DNA of 64,000 nucleotides from Primula veris (Eukaryota > Streptophyta > Magnoliopsida > Ericales > Primulaceae). Under the pieces are notes generated by a model. It saw only the letters and a program-made list of their open reading frames with translations, made no database searches and was not told the DNA's origin. Below are positions 13,401 through 24,123 of the stretch, piece by piece (position 1 is the first letter of the stretch; each line of letters starts with the position of its first letter). The DNA lies in NCBI GenBank assembly GCA_963682055.1, contig OY821747.1:33354126-33418125 (forward strand), written 5' to 3'. Both the position numbers and the translations under genes were made by a program.

Positions 13401-15069
13401 TCCGTTTTATACTAAAATTAAATAAATTAAGCATGAAAAAACCAATTATAACCTCACAACTGATCTGGCAAGCCCTACATCGAGCAGCCTTACTAGCAGC
13501 CACCGTCCCACCAACCAAAAACCTCAGAAACCCCTCCCTGACCACTGCCACATCATCATTTTCCTTCGGGCACAGACAAACGACGGAACGAACCTAACAA
13601 CACGTTCGGCAGAGCCCGAGCGGCGTTGAAGGGAGAAGAAAGGAGTTAAGGCTGTTGCGAAGGCGGAGAATGCAAATAAGAGAGGAAGGAGGAGAAGAGG
13701 TTCAAAATCAGATTATTTAGCTTCTAAAAAGCAGATTTCTAGGCTAAAAGAGCTAAAAACATCCAAAAATAAAATATCTAAAGTTTCAGTGGATTACTAA
13801 AATCTCATTTCGGACCAAAAAAATGTTGCCAAACATAGCCTAAATGACCAATGAAGAACCGAATAGGCGAATATCAACTCCTAGCTTTTCAGAATATTAC
13901 TAAATTTGTAAACCAATCAACTCCTTATTTCATTTCAATTACTAGTTCCTAATACTGCTTAATCACCGCCTAGCACCGCTAGGAGCCTAATCTCCACCTT
14001 ATAGCCTAATTTCTGCCTAAACCCGCTTTTCACAACACTCAAAGCATGTTTACCAACGAGTTCCATATTTTTATTTTATTTTTAATAAGCAACAAAGCAG
14101 CCTTATACCGATCTATTTTTAATCACATACGCGTTTTAATCTCCTCCTACGCCCTAATTTCCGCCCAAACTTGCTTTTCAAAACACTAAAAACATGTTTA
14201 CCAACCAGATCCGTATTTTTTTAAAATAAAATAACCAACGAAATAGCTGAAAATCAAAATAACCTCAGAGATGATCTGGCAAACCCTACACCGAGCAGCC
14301 TTACTAGCAACCACCGTCCCGCCAACTAAAAACCTCACAAACTCCTCCCTGACCGCCACATCATTGTTCTTCTTTCGAGCACAGACGAACGACGCGACGA
14401 ACCATATGATGCATCCGGCGAGGCCCGAGCGGCGTTGGAGGGAGAAGAGAGGGGTTAAGGCGGATGCGAAAAACCGAGAAAGGAGAAGGAAAGATCCAAA
14501 ATCAGATTATTTAGCTTCTAAAAAGCAGATTTCTAGACTAAAAAACGTCCAAAAACCAAAAATCTAAAACCAGATTAGTCGTCCTGATTTACGACTAAAT
14601 CGGCTTTTCAGATTACTTAAATTAGTAGTTCCTAATACTAATCCGCTTAACACTAAGAACATATTTACAAAGAGTTTCAGTTTTATTAATAAAAAAAAAT
14701 AACCTCGGAGATGATCTGGCAAGCCCTAGACCGAGCGGGCCTATTAGCAGCCTCCGTCCCCCTCGCCAAAAACCTCAAAAACTCATCCGCTACGTCATCA
14801 ACCTGCACACAGATGAACGCTGCAACGAACCTTACAACGCGTTCGGCGGAGCCGGAGCGGCGCTGGATGGAGAAGAGAGGGGTTAGTGCTTTTGCGAAGG
14901 CGGAGGAGAATTGATGAGGGAGGGAGTGGTGGAGGAGGGAGGAAAGGTCCTTGAGTTTGCGGATGTGGGTCGCATTCGAGGCTTTTGCTTCGTCAAGGAT
15001 AACAGCGATTTTTCGAGTTAGGGTTTTTTTATTGTTGTTTTGTGCTTCTTCTGATTCTTCGTTCGTCAT
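1456..15069 (-). CDS. CAP-G: Condensin I complex subunit CAP-G (condensin subunit 3), complete 12-exon gene
   Basis: HEAT-repeat subunit of condensin I, which compacts mitotic and meiotic chromosomes with SMC2/SMC4, CAP-D2 and CAP-H. Exons read from sequence (minus strand, 5' to 3'): 14704-15069, 9270-9473, 8589-8734, 7604-7872, 6997-7085, 6265-6412, 5735-6174, 4438-4931, 4304-4358, 3672-3956, 2445-2706, 1456-1814. Total 3117 nt, 1038 residues, close to the ~1050 of Arabidopsis CAP-G as I recall it. All junction phases agree. Introns are GT-AG except the one after exon 9 (donor GC). Family landmarks: SNATHIRKLKDLSSL near residue 30, AERVVRFV, RLPDDAEVSNDVWDEVIE from ~126, the GDGINLGGDKDWA block and PCRERTAD in exon 7, a Cnd3-type C-terminal region through exons 8-11, and an acidic Ser/Arg-rich tail with a run of 14 Glu. 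The start is the only ATG giving the family N-terminus. Intron 1 (5.2 kb) is filled by an exon-derived repeat array. Confidence 0.97.
1506..1544 (-). repeat. (GAA)n microsatellite coding poly-Glu in CAP-G
   Basis: An uninterrupted CTT run on the plus strand encodes most of a 14-residue Glu tract in the last CAP-G exon. Acidic C-termini are normal for this family. The pure trinucleotide repeat means the tract length is probably polymorphic. Confidence 0.85.
4301..4306 (-). other. Non-canonical GC splice donor of CAP-G intron 9
   Basis: Exon 9 ends ACCCATAAG and the intron opens with GCAAGT, which matches the donor consensus except GC instead of GT. The acceptor is a normal AG (exon 10 starts at 3956). 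Using the nearby GT four bases further on would shift the frame. The GC-AG reading keeps the conserved run from SVFFEHYP into FIPVMRELWPGIDG. Confidence 0.8.
13449..13690 (-). pseudogene. CAP-G exon 1 duplicate (copy 2) inside intron 1
   Basis: The minus strand encodes QRRSGSAERVVRFV near 13600, then a frame change, then FLRFLVGGTVAASKAARC and RACQIS up to the donor-like junction near 13452. It is collinear with the functional exon 1 (14704-15069) but lacks the N-terminus, ending near 13690 at the same plus-strand junction as copy 1. The frame disruption shows it is not translated as CAP-G. Confidence 0.8.
14262..14490 (-). pseudogene. CAP-G exon 1 duplicate (copy 1) inside intron 1
   Basis: Read on the minus strand, this repeats most of CAP-G exon 1: LTPL-FSLQRRSG-like sequence near 14450, VARF-like sequence near 14390, and a FVRFLVGGT...CRVCQIISE-like end at the donor. 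The match stops near 14490, where the plus strand continues with a CAAAATCAGATTATTTAGC stretch. Copy 2 has the same breakpoint. No start codon region is present, so it cannot serve as a first exon as it stands. Confidence 0.8.
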
Positions 15070-15082
15070 TTCTAAGAGTCTA

Positions 15083-15115
<33 letters not shown>

Positions 15116-15157
15116 GTGTGTATCTATCTATTGGTGTTTTCTGAAAATGTGTTTTGA

Positions 15158-15165
15158 GCGGGAAT
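15158..15165 (-). promoter_or_regulatory. Possible E2F site upstream of CAP-G
   Basis: The minus strand reads ATTCCCGC, fitting the plant E2F consensus WTTSSCSS, about 90 bp upstream of the CAP-G start codon. Condensin genes are cell-cycle regulated, so the placement makes sense. A single 8-base match to a degenerate motif is weak evidence. No clear TATA box was found for this promoter. Confidence 0.35.
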
Positions 15166-15224
15166 ATGTATTGTTCCTTATTTTCGAATTTGAGTATAGG
15201 ATAGACTTAAGACTATGGTCAGCT

Positions 15225-15545
15225 TCGGTTCAGTTCGGTTCGGTTCGGCCTTTGGTAAAACCGAAATCGAGCAGATTTTTCGATTCTGTTTTTTTCGGTT
15301 TCGGTCTTTTTATTTTTTGAACCGAACCGGACCGGTTTTTTTCGGTCCGATTTCCGGTTTTTTCGGGGTTTTTTTTTCTTCCGGTTTTTCGGTTTTTTTC
15401 GGTTAGATTTTATTGTAAACCTAAACCGTCCGAAAAAGTTTCGGTTTTTTTCAGTTCGATTTTATTGTAAAGCTAAGCCGTCCGAAAAAGTTTCGATTTC
15501 GGTCTTTTTCGGTTCGGTTCGGTTCTTTTCGGGTTTTCGCCCAGT
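15225..15545. repeat. CGGTT/TTCGG low-complexity array
   Basis: Dense TTCGGTTCGG, CCGAACCG and TTTTTTCGG variants fill about 320 bp. Two blocks share the phrase CCGTCCGAAAAAGTTTCG (near 15426 and 15477). This is common plant intergenic low-complexity DNA, lying about 150 bp upstream of the CAP-G start codon. Apparent open frames here are artefacts of its composition. Confidence 0.75.
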
Positions 15546-16092
15546 CCTAGGATAGACCGTTGGGCAAAAACCCGGACCAAACCGTCCCAAAATCGTAACT
15601 CGTTGGGTTGAAGTTTTTAAAATATCAACTCGTACCAAATCGAACCATGTACACCCTTGGATTAGCTAGAGTTCGTGTATAATTCAAATGGAGTTTTTGT
15701 TTTAAGACGGTATAATATACTGTCACAATACAATATACTCCGAATTAAAACTAGTAATATTTTTTTTTTCAATTAATATTAAATTTGGGGTGGTACTAAA
15801 AAAGGTTTTATGAAAATAAAAAAATTGGGTTTTTATTGTGTTGTAAAGTTAGTTTTTAGTTTACAAAATCACGATTTATCTTCTATATAATAAAAATAAA
15901 CAAAGTTAGTTATAGAGAAATGAAACATCTAAACCTTCGTCTAATCAAATCTATTAATCTAACGGTTTTATGAATTAAGGTGACCTTGTCCGGTCTAACA
16001 AGTTGGCCGGACAAAATGAACATTCATTCAAATGTACTTTGTTCTTAAACTATAATTTTCTTTGTTTTTCATTGAAATGTGATGAAAATTAT
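15546..16092. other. Intergenic, nothing recognised
   Basis: AT-rich sequence between the CGGTT array and the first MITE-like element. No coding signal, terminal repeats or RNA gene is visible. Confidence 0.4.
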
Positions 16093-16294
16093 CATTACAA
16101 AATAATATTGATTTAGTGAAGATCACAATCCTGTCACTATATATTTCAAATACTATCTCAAATCTGTTACGATTTTAAAAAACCGTTACAAACTGTCACA
16201 AAAATTGTAGCTAATAACTCATAATAATAAAAAATTATAATAATAAAAAATAGTCACAATTCATGTGACTATTTTAACATATTTTTTTTTAGTG
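16093..16294 (-). mobile_element. CACTA-type MITE, degenerate copy
   Basis: It begins CATTACAAAATAAT, continues TGATTTAGTGA, carries GTCAC/GTTAC subterminal motifs and ends TTTTTTAGTG. This is the same architecture as the better copies at 19497, 23691 and 50149, in the orientation of the 19497 copy. The ends are worn and no clean 3-bp target duplication is seen. Confidence 0.55.
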
Positions 16295-17736
16295 TTATGT
16301 ATACTTGTGTCGTATTATATCTGAAAAATATTGTATAGCACCGATACAAGTACTTAAATAGAGGTACCACCAACTAATAATATTTCAACTCTATTTTATT
16401 TTATTTTATTTCAACTTCAGACACATAAGGGTTCCGTAATCTTTTTCAAGAGTTTTTGGTTGGTAACACCAGATTTTAGTAAATCTAGTTCACCGAAAAG
16501 TTACTATATTTTTGTTAGAACTATTATATACTAATCTGATTTATTTTGTAATTATGTATCTTGAAAATCTTAACATGTAAATAATTTTATATCAAAATAA
16601 TTGACGTATTCCAAACATATCATACCCAAACTTTTCGAAAAATATTGTATCGTTGTATCCGTATTGTACCGGGTACGACACTCAAATATGTATCCGTGCA
16701 ACTTAGCATTTTGCTCTTTAGAAGAAAGAACCGTTTAGGACCCACTCTATTGGCTTTTGGTAATTAGGATGTCAACGTACCTAAGTCTTGCATTTTAGTA
16801 TTCGATCTAACTGTTTCATATCTTATTCTTTTTTTTAATTAAAACAAAACTTTATTAATATAAAATGGGATCTGACCCAGCTTAAATCAACAAAGTGAAA
16901 AAAACGAAAATTAAAAGAAAAAACCATACTACCACAAACTAGTACAAGCCTTATCATGTTGTCCGGTGAAATGAAAGAAACAACCATTGAAAATAACAAT
17001 ACAAACTAAATATTTGATTCTACCTAAACAAACTCGGTTTGCATCACAAACCCACTATTTTACTTAAAACACAATCTCAAGCTAAAATAGATAAGTGCTC
17101 ATATATGAATTCAAAATTTAATCGAGTTATTATTTCAAACAGAAACGACACAACAGCGTCAATAATCCCACGTTGTTTGCAATGAAATTTCGTCAGATGC
17201 ATGTTGAATAACCATAAAAGTTGGTATAGGAAACGATACTAAACGTTTTTTTTCCATAATTAAAGCAAACCGGCCACAAAAAGAAGTGTCTGGATTGGAT
17301 ATGAAATAGCTAGGTAAGTAAGTTACCAAAATGAAAAAAAAAAAAATGGTATGTGAGTTACTGAACCTATTGATCACATTAAAATTTTTGATTCACCAAT
17401 TTTTGCACTTCGTTTTTATTTTTATGGGTAAACCTAATAAGTGCCCAGAGACACTAAGAAACATAAGTAAAATATTTAACAACTATTATAATTGCTTAAT
17501 ATTTATAATTATATATGAAAGTACCTTTTGAAGGGAGATTTGGAGAAAATCTATGTAAATTCATATTAAATAATTTGTTAATGAAACGAATGTGGAAAGT
17601 CACTTAATCGAAATTTCAGCAAAGTTAGGGTTTGTAGAATCAAATTGGCTCTATAAATAGTTGATTAGTCTTAGTTTTGGTTTATTATTAACTTGTATTT
17701 CAATAAATTGAGCCTATTGTTTAACGATTTGATCTA
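16295..17736. other. Intergenic, nothing recognised
   Basis: About 1.4 kb of AT-rich sequence without a supportable gene. Short frames, such as those on both strands at 17159-17531, have no domain signature. Confidence 0.4.
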
Positions 17737-18235
17737 TAATAAATTATGTATATACTTTTTTCTCGATTGAGCCACTTTTATGAATTTTGTATGCACTTTT
17801 CTAGATTGTATATGCAGTTTTGTAGATTGTATATGTGTATTTCTCGATTGTGTATGCACATTTTCTCGATTATGTATGCACTTTTGTGGATGTATATGCA
17901 TTTTTATTGATTATATATAAACATTTCATGATTGTGTATGCAATTGTTCGGATTGTGTTTACACTTTTTTGTATTGTTTATGCATTTTTCTTAATTGTGT
18001 AGACATTTTTTTGGATTATGTATACACTTTTATTAATTGTGTATAATCTATTATGGATTATGCATGCATATTTCGGGTTGTGTATGCACTTTTCGGATTG
18101 TTTATGTACTTTTCGGATTGTGTATATACTTTTCAGATTGTGTATACACTTTTTTGAATTGTGTATGCACTTTTTTGTATTGTGTTTTAATTGCTGCATT
18201 ATGTATGCACTTTTCTGCATTGTGTATGCACTTCA
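17737..18235 (+). repeat. ~24-bp minisatellite (GATTGTGTATGCACTTTT-type)
   Basis: Around twenty degenerate units of the form GATTGTGTATGCACTTTTT run without interruption. The frames it opens on both strands (repeated CIHNS/YTI on the minus strand, CMHFF/CTF on the plus) reflect the repeat, not a gene. Related single units occur near 37269-37375 and 57285-57380, upstream of the two copia copies. Confidence 0.85.
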
Positions 18236-18620
18236 CCAGAGTTCCGACGGACTACTAACACCGCCACAAACCCATGGACAAGTGATGGATGGGGGTTTGG
18301 AGAAAAGCTAAATGTGAATTTATGATTATTTTATACGTTTGTTTATGCATGTTATAATTGTGTATGCAGCTTGTCGGAGTTCTGGCGACCTCACTGGAGC
18401 TATGACGAACCACCACCGTTCCCGTCAACCTATAGAAAAGTGGTCGAACGGAGTAGGAGGATAAACTTTTTATTTATTTGAAACTGAGTAGGGGTTGTTG
18501 GCGATGTTAGTGGTCCGTCGGTACTCCATCGACTTCGCTAGAGCTCCGACGAATCACGACCGTCGCCGCTAACCCATAGATAATTGTTGGGTCGGAGTAT
18601 GTAGACAAACTCTAATTGGA
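18236..18620. repeat. Three diverged copies of a GC-richer ~60-bp block
   Basis: Blocks near 18238, 18377-18450 and 18541-18600 share GAGTTCCGACG / GAGCTCCGACG followed by CACC/ACGACCG, AACCCATRGA and GGTCGGAGT-like ends. They are spaced about 150 bp apart. They directly follow the minisatellite and are clearly GC-richer than their surroundings. Origin unknown, possibly the edge of an uncharacterised transposon. Confidence 0.5.
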
Positions 18621-19496
18621 GAGAAGCAGTTTAGAGTGGATTCTGTTGACTTTTAGATGAATAGCGAGAGAGTTGGGGGAGAAAGAGACCAAAAACATAA
18701 AGTATAACTTAAATGGAAGAAAATGGTTGGTTTAACATTTTTTGGATTATTGAACCTTATCCGACACTTTTTTGAAATTGCCTCAAAATTATTGGTTTAT
18801 ATTGTAATGAGTTAATGATTCTTTTGAAGTGTATTTGTGAACATTAAATTTTAAAAGTAAGCAACGAAGAATGGAGCTTTTTCATTCGTGAAAGAAGTAA
18901 CCACTCAGGCAGAGCCGTCTTCAGTATTTGAGAGTTACGACACAAACTCAAAATACGAGGCATTTTTTATATCAATTGAAAAAAATTAAAAATGAAATAA
19001 AAGTAAGATTCTATTTGGTTTTGGCTATTGAGTTAGTTTGGTTTTAGTGCAAATGGTTACGCATTTGGTGGTCTTTGCAAACTAAATTTTTATTATGTAA
19101 ATGAAACAAACTCAAAAGAAAAATAAGCATTTAGTTTGAATTTAACATTGGCACTATCAAACACAAATGGGAGAACTAAGCAACTAAACATGAATCTATA
19201 TCTAAATGAATAATAAAATTGGAATAAAGTCTATTTATAAAGCAAGTAACAATTCCATGTAAGACATATAGCTGGATTTATTATTGTAGGGTTACAATTA
19301 ACTTATAAATTGTGAATAAAAAGATAGCTAACTTCTGACAAGTCAAATATATTGCACCACAAAATTGTCACGATAGTAGATAAGAAGTGGGAGATATTAG
19401 AAAAAAAAAAATAGCATCCACATAAATGAAAATATTTTACATGCTAACAGTGATATTATAGTAATGATAATAATAATCTCTTTGAGCCCTTAATAT
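18621..19496. other. Intergenic, nothing recognised
   Basis: AT-rich sequence with no gene signal between the GC-richer blocks and the MITE at 19497. Confidence 0.4.
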
Positions 19497-19689
19497 CACT
19501 ACAAAATAATGTTTGATTCAGTGAGAGTCAAAAGTTATCATAAGCCTGTCATTAATTTAAAAAACTGTCACAAATCTGTCGCAGACTGACTAAACTGTCA
19601 TAAATCTGTCACAAAAACCGTCGTTAATAAGCTCGTAACAAAAAATACCGTCATTAATCCCATCGCTATTTCAATATTTTTTTACGATG
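19497..19689 (-). mobile_element. CACTA-type MITE with TAT target duplication
   Basis: 193 bp. The left end is CACTACAAAATAATG and the right end is TTTTTTTACGATG, an imperfect inverted match. TAT flanks both sides (19494-19496 and 19690-19692), as expected for the 3-bp duplication of CACTA elements. The interior has repeated CTGTCACAAA / CCGTCG subterminal motifs and no coding capacity. It is the reverse complement of the copies at 23691 and 50149. Confidence 0.8.
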
Positions 19690-20109
19690 TATATTGAGAG
19701 CCCCAACACATTAACATGTGTTCTATGTGCCTAGAGTCGGCACTGCACTCAGGCAAGTGCATGGTCGGCTCCGATACGTATTCGACAACTTTTTGATAAT
19801 TCAATAAGTATCTTTTGCCAAATAAATCCATAGTGAGCAATCTAGTTTAAAATACTTTTGCTTTGATAAGATGCTAAACACACAATTTGTATACAACTTC
19901 CGCACTTCCTAGTTAATGAAATACATATTTATCATTCCAAATATACATAAAATACATTCTATAATTTGATAAAATAAAATATAAATATTCAACGTAATAG
20001 CAACTCAATCTGCTAAAAACTCAAATAAAAATATAATAGAACCATAGTTGACCCTACACTAAATTTAAATATTAATTAAAAATAAGAAAAATTATTAAAC
20101 ATAATATTA

Positions 20110-20117
<8 letters not shown>

Positions 20118-20154
<37 letters not shown>

Positions 20155-20164
20155 CTCACACTAA

Positions 20165-20200
<36 letters not shown>
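20118..20200. repeat. (TA)n microsatellite, two blocks
   Basis: Two long TA runs (about 20118-20152 and 20168-20200) are separated by a short ACTCACACTAAATT spacer. Confidence 0.95.
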
Positions 20201-20206
<6 letters not shown>

Positions 20207-20518
20207 TTATTATTATACATGTAAGTGAGTGTGTAATATGAGAAATTATTTGGTCATCAACCTACTTTATAAACACACATTTAATATATTATATTATAAG
20301 GTGGGTTGAAGAACTTTCATTGAAGGAACAAATAATTTATCGTGTAATAGACGTAAAAAAGTGATAAAATTAGGTGAATATATTTGTATTTAGCATTAAG
20401 GTCCCAGTTGAGTGTATGTCCACATAATTCACATTAGAAATTAGCATAAAAAAACACACTTAGTGTTGCTGTAGAAGTCCAGATACTCATGCCACTAAAA
20501 TTTTGTCGATTAGTCATA

Positions 20519-20741
20519 ATTTCAATCGATAAAAAAGCTGTAACATAGTGGTACACATCACGAATATCCACAATAATATATGGTCTGCATTTGAGGGTAG
20601 ACTTAGAAAGTCTTGTTACTTTTATTCGATAACTTCTATTTATTTCGTTATTACTCCTATTAGTTATATAGTATTATTAACTTATTACCCAACAATTTAT
20701 TTATCCAGTTTTGACTGTTAGGTTTCGGTTTGAATCGGTTT
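20519..20741 (+). repeat. Direct repeat R1
   Basis: Runs from TCAATCGATAAAAAAGCTG to TTTTGACTGTTAGGTTTCGG. It matches 21349-21578 at high identity in the same orientation, about 830 bp apart. The arms might be LTRs of a small non-coding retroelement, but I cannot see TG...CA ends, a primer-binding site or a target duplication. It may simply be a local duplication. Confidence 0.75.
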
Positions 20742-21348
20742 AAATATTTTGAATCACAATTAAATATTTAAAAAAGAGTTCGTACATTAATTTCAAAACT
20801 TCATACCCTAATTTTAAAACTCTATACCCTACTGTCCTATATATGAATTTCTCTCAATACCGTACATATGAATTCTCCTCTTTCAACTTGAAACTCATAA
20901 GGTTTACAATAGTCTCAAAGCTCAATAAATAGAAAACAATCTCACTAATTCCATATATTTTTCATATATTACGGGATATCAACCATTGCAATATTTATGT
21001 ATTACGTATGTATATATATATGTATTTATATGTATATGGATGTCTATATAATTTAGATGGTGTTCGGTAGTCAGTTGCGGGTTTTCGTGATGGAGGAGCA
21101 AAGAGATATAGAGTGTGATATGAAATAAAAATACAAAGAATAATGGAAGAGAGAGAGAGTAAGATCAGAGAGATATACAGAGAATAACTAGTGAGAAAGA
21201 AAAATGAATGAGAGAGAGTAAGATAGAGAGAGAAAGAAAAGAATAAACAATATTAAATTTGTTTGATATATTTTTGATAATGAAAATTTTTTAGCTATGT
21301 TTTTGTTAATTTAATTTAAAAAATAATATATTTTTGTTAATTTATATT

Positions 21349-21578
21349 AATTTCAGTCGATAAAAAAACTGTAACACAGTGGTACACATCACCAATATCC
21401 ACAATAATATATGGTTTGCATTTGGGGGAGACTTAGAAATTCTAAGTCTTGTTACTTTTATTCGATAATTCCTATTTATTTCGTTATTACTCCTATTAGT
21501 TATATAGTATTATTAACTTATTACCCAACAATTTATTTATCCAGTTTTGACTGTTTGGTTTCGGTTTAAATGGGTTTG
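21349..21578 (+). repeat. Direct repeat R2, partner of R1
   Basis: Near-identical to 20519-20741. It carries a small internal duplication (TTCTAAGTC after CTTAGAAA) that R1 lacks. The ~600 bp between the two has no coding content. Confidence 0.75.
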
Positions 21579-23687
21579 TTAAAGACCTTGACCTTCTAGC
21601 TAACTTACATATATATATATCAACCTTGTGTTAGGTGAATGATGTTGATGTTTTCATTTGACCATTATTCATTTTTAAGGAATTTTATGAATTTGAGCTC
21701 GACAAAATAAGAATATTATATTTATTTTAGGGTCCATCCATCCCCAAAATTATGGAGATAAAAATTTGGAAAAAAAAAATCATGAATAAAGAAAATGGAG
21801 ATCTATTGTTCTCACCTATGGATACATAGAGAATACCAGAGAAAAACGAAAAGAATTAGCGACAGAACAACCGTATCAGTTTACTTACACCTTTACTCAT
21901 AATAATTAACATCACTTTTATATTTTTAGGATAACAGTTTAACTTTATAAATTTTTCAGTTTTCCTATCAAATTTATTATCGTAACTAAATATTACTATA
22001 TTTTAATATATTTCTATCAAATTTTTTCAACCCAAATTAATTTAATAGAGCAACCACGTTAAATAACTGACAACTTTTATCTTATTTAAAGTAAAAAGTA
22101 CACTTTTACAACTTATAAGTAAACGTTTTAGTTTATACAAATTATCAGTTTTTTTTTTTATCAATTTCTCTATGAAAACTATACAACTCATCTTTTTATT
22201 ATTTTATTAATTTATATGTGAAAAGTACAAATAAACAAAAGAGAATAAGAGAAAAGTAAGAGAGAAATTATTATTTTAATTATAAAGGAACATCTTGATG
22301 CGTTTACAATTTTAGAACAATCTTCTCTATTTAAGATAAATGGGTCATATAAGTAAACTGATGCGATTACTTTATAAAATGTGTTTTTAGAAAAAATAGT
22401 TTGACCTGCTATGTTTTTAGTAATTTAGTTTAATAAATCCCAAATACTATGAAACAAGACAATTGCAGATTTTCCCCCTTTTGTAAGTGTATCAATTAAT
22501 GGGAGATTCAGTATCTTGAAAATTCTAATAATGGGAATATTCTGAATATACTGCATTTAATTGATACATAACTTGAAAATTATAATATTAGGAATATTTG
22601 AATATACTGCATTTAATAGATACTATTTTACTGAACTTTAAATCCTATCTAATTTCAGTTATAGAAATTTTTTAAAAATTAATTCTCAATATCAAAAGAC
22701 ATTTTTATTTTACAACCTCATAATAAAAAGAGTTAAGACTCCATCAATGGTCACAAAAAGGAATTATAAGACCGTTTATAGTTTATTTTGACAAATTTAC
22801 ATACATTTTTATTTTAGCCTTTGTGTGTAGGGAATAAATTATTTATTTAGTGATAACTATTCCTCACACGACTCTACCCTTATCTACAATTGACGAATTG
22901 TATCCACGTTAGAAGTAGTTAGGATCTATTTAATACAAAGATAACTGGTTAGTTTGGTTACGGTATTTGTAGTTTCGAAACTATTATTTTAGGTGGGATT
23001 ACGAATAACCTTTTATATGTAGTATCAGGACTTCTAATACCACACCTATACGATATTGTAAATACTCCATTTCGGGGTCATTTGTAATCCCGACCATATT
23101 TAGTCATTCAAACATGATATTTATGAGAACCTCTGCATTTGAAATACAATCTCAACTGATTCCACCAACCAAAGGCCTTAGTCTTTTAGCTAGAACACTA
23201 ATTTTTTTAATTTTTTTTTCCTGATATGGCATAACTAGTCCTTACTAGGTACAAAGTCGTCTAAAGTTTAAAAAGTGTGAAAAATCATATCAACAAATGT
23301 AATAAACTCGTTTGGTCGCATTTGATAATTACAATCTAAAAAAAACCATATTAATGCATTTATAAGTATCTCTAAGTTTATTTAAAAAAAAGTTATAATA
23401 AAACTATACCGGGAGTGTTAGAAAATAGTTTTAGAAACCTATTATTGTTGAAAAGTATACTTCTTCACATAAATATAAACCTCTTTAATATTAAGCATAC
23501 TTTTATGGATCGAAAATACAAATAAGCTGGCGTTCTTTGGTGTAAACCACACAACATATTCAATTATTTTTAATATTTATAAGTAAAAATCAAAATTAAA
23601 AGTTCAACACGGTCAATACTACATTATAATCAAACAGAGATATTTCCGTTTAACTTTTTTTTTTCTCCGAAAAAGCATCCAATCCAT
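21579..23687. other. Intergenic, nothing recognised
   Basis: About 2.1 kb of AT-rich sequence without supportable genes, long repeats or transposon ends. Confidence 0.4.
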
Positions 23688-23690
23688 CAC

Positions 23691-23853
23691 CACTACAAAA
23701 AAATAACCAAATAGCGACGAGATTAGTGACGATATTTTTTGTTACGAGCTTATTAGCGACGGTTTTTATGACGGTTTTGTGACAACCTTTTAAATTAGCG
23801 ACAGCCTTGTGACAGTTTTTGACTTTCAATAAATCAAACATTATTTTGTAATG
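23691..23853 (+). mobile_element. CACTA-type MITE with CAC target duplication
   Basis: 163 bp from CACTACAAAAAAATA to TTATTTTGTAATG. CAC flanks both ends (23688-23690 and 23854-23856). The interior carries TAGCGACG, GTGACGATATTTTTTGTTACG and repeated GTGACAG motifs shared with 19497-19689 (inverted) and 50149-50341 (same orientation). It inserts about 400 bp upstream of the glutamine synthetase start codon. Confidence 0.85.
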
Positions 23854-23904
23854 CACCCATGAAAAAGTCAAAAAAAGTCAAAATAGATTTTGTCCACAAA
23901 TATT

Positions 23905-24060
23905 GGCTTATTTATTTTAAACCAAGGAAATCACATAGGAAATATCAAAACTAGTTTTATTTAATTATTTAAAACCAAGAAAATCACATAGGAAATATCC
24001 AAAACTAAATTTATTTAATTAATTAAACCAAGAAAATCACATAAGAAATATCCAAACTAA
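23905..24060 (+). repeat. Three 53-bp tandem repeats in the GS1 promoter
   Basis: AAACCAAGRAAATCACATA followed by RGAAATATCCAAAACTA and TTTATTTAATTA recurs at a fixed spacing of 53 bp (ACCAAG at 23921, 23974 and 24027). The array ends about 60 bp before the TATA box. The position suggests, but does not show, a regulatory role. Confidence 0.85.
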
Positions 24061-24116
24061 TGTGAATCACGAGTGTAAAACGAATCAAAGTTAAAAGTCC
24101 CAACACATGTTCCGCC

Positions 24117-24123
24117 TATAAAA
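24117..24123 (+). promoter_or_regulatory. Probable TATA box of GS1
   Basis: TATAAAAACA at 24117, about 134 bp before the start codon. This would place the transcription start near 24150, leaving a ~100-nt leader that contains a GA-rich stretch (24172-24200). Confidence 0.6.

Larger units (their letters stand above)
11150..14700 (-). repeat. Degenerate tandem array in CAP-G intron 1, including copies of the exon 1 3' end
   Basis: Units of a few hundred bases recur with two hallmarks. One is a GCCTAATC/CGCCTAA-rich stretch (for example near 11160, 11720, 12250, 13000, 13980). The other is a TTTACCAATCAATTCC-T-rich-ATATAACC stretch (for example near 11285, 11665, 11860, 12385, 13325). The sequence matching the exon 1 donor end (plus-strand AACCTC-GAG-GATCTGGCAAGCCC) reappears near 11926, 12180, 13269, 13449 and 14262, besides the functional copy at 14701. 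The array therefore arose by duplicating the end of exon 1 with adjoining intron. Divergence is substantial, so the array is not recent. Confidence 0.8.

Noticed and set aside
15042..15406. Overlapping open frames rich in Phe/Gly/Ser
   Set aside because: They fall in the TA and CGGTT low-complexity DNA. The repetitive composition explains the open frames.
17978..18311. Open frames with repeated CIHN or CMHFF motifs resembling a repeat protein
   Set aside because: The repeats are the ~24-bp minisatellite read in frame on either strand. There is no start context or conserved domain.
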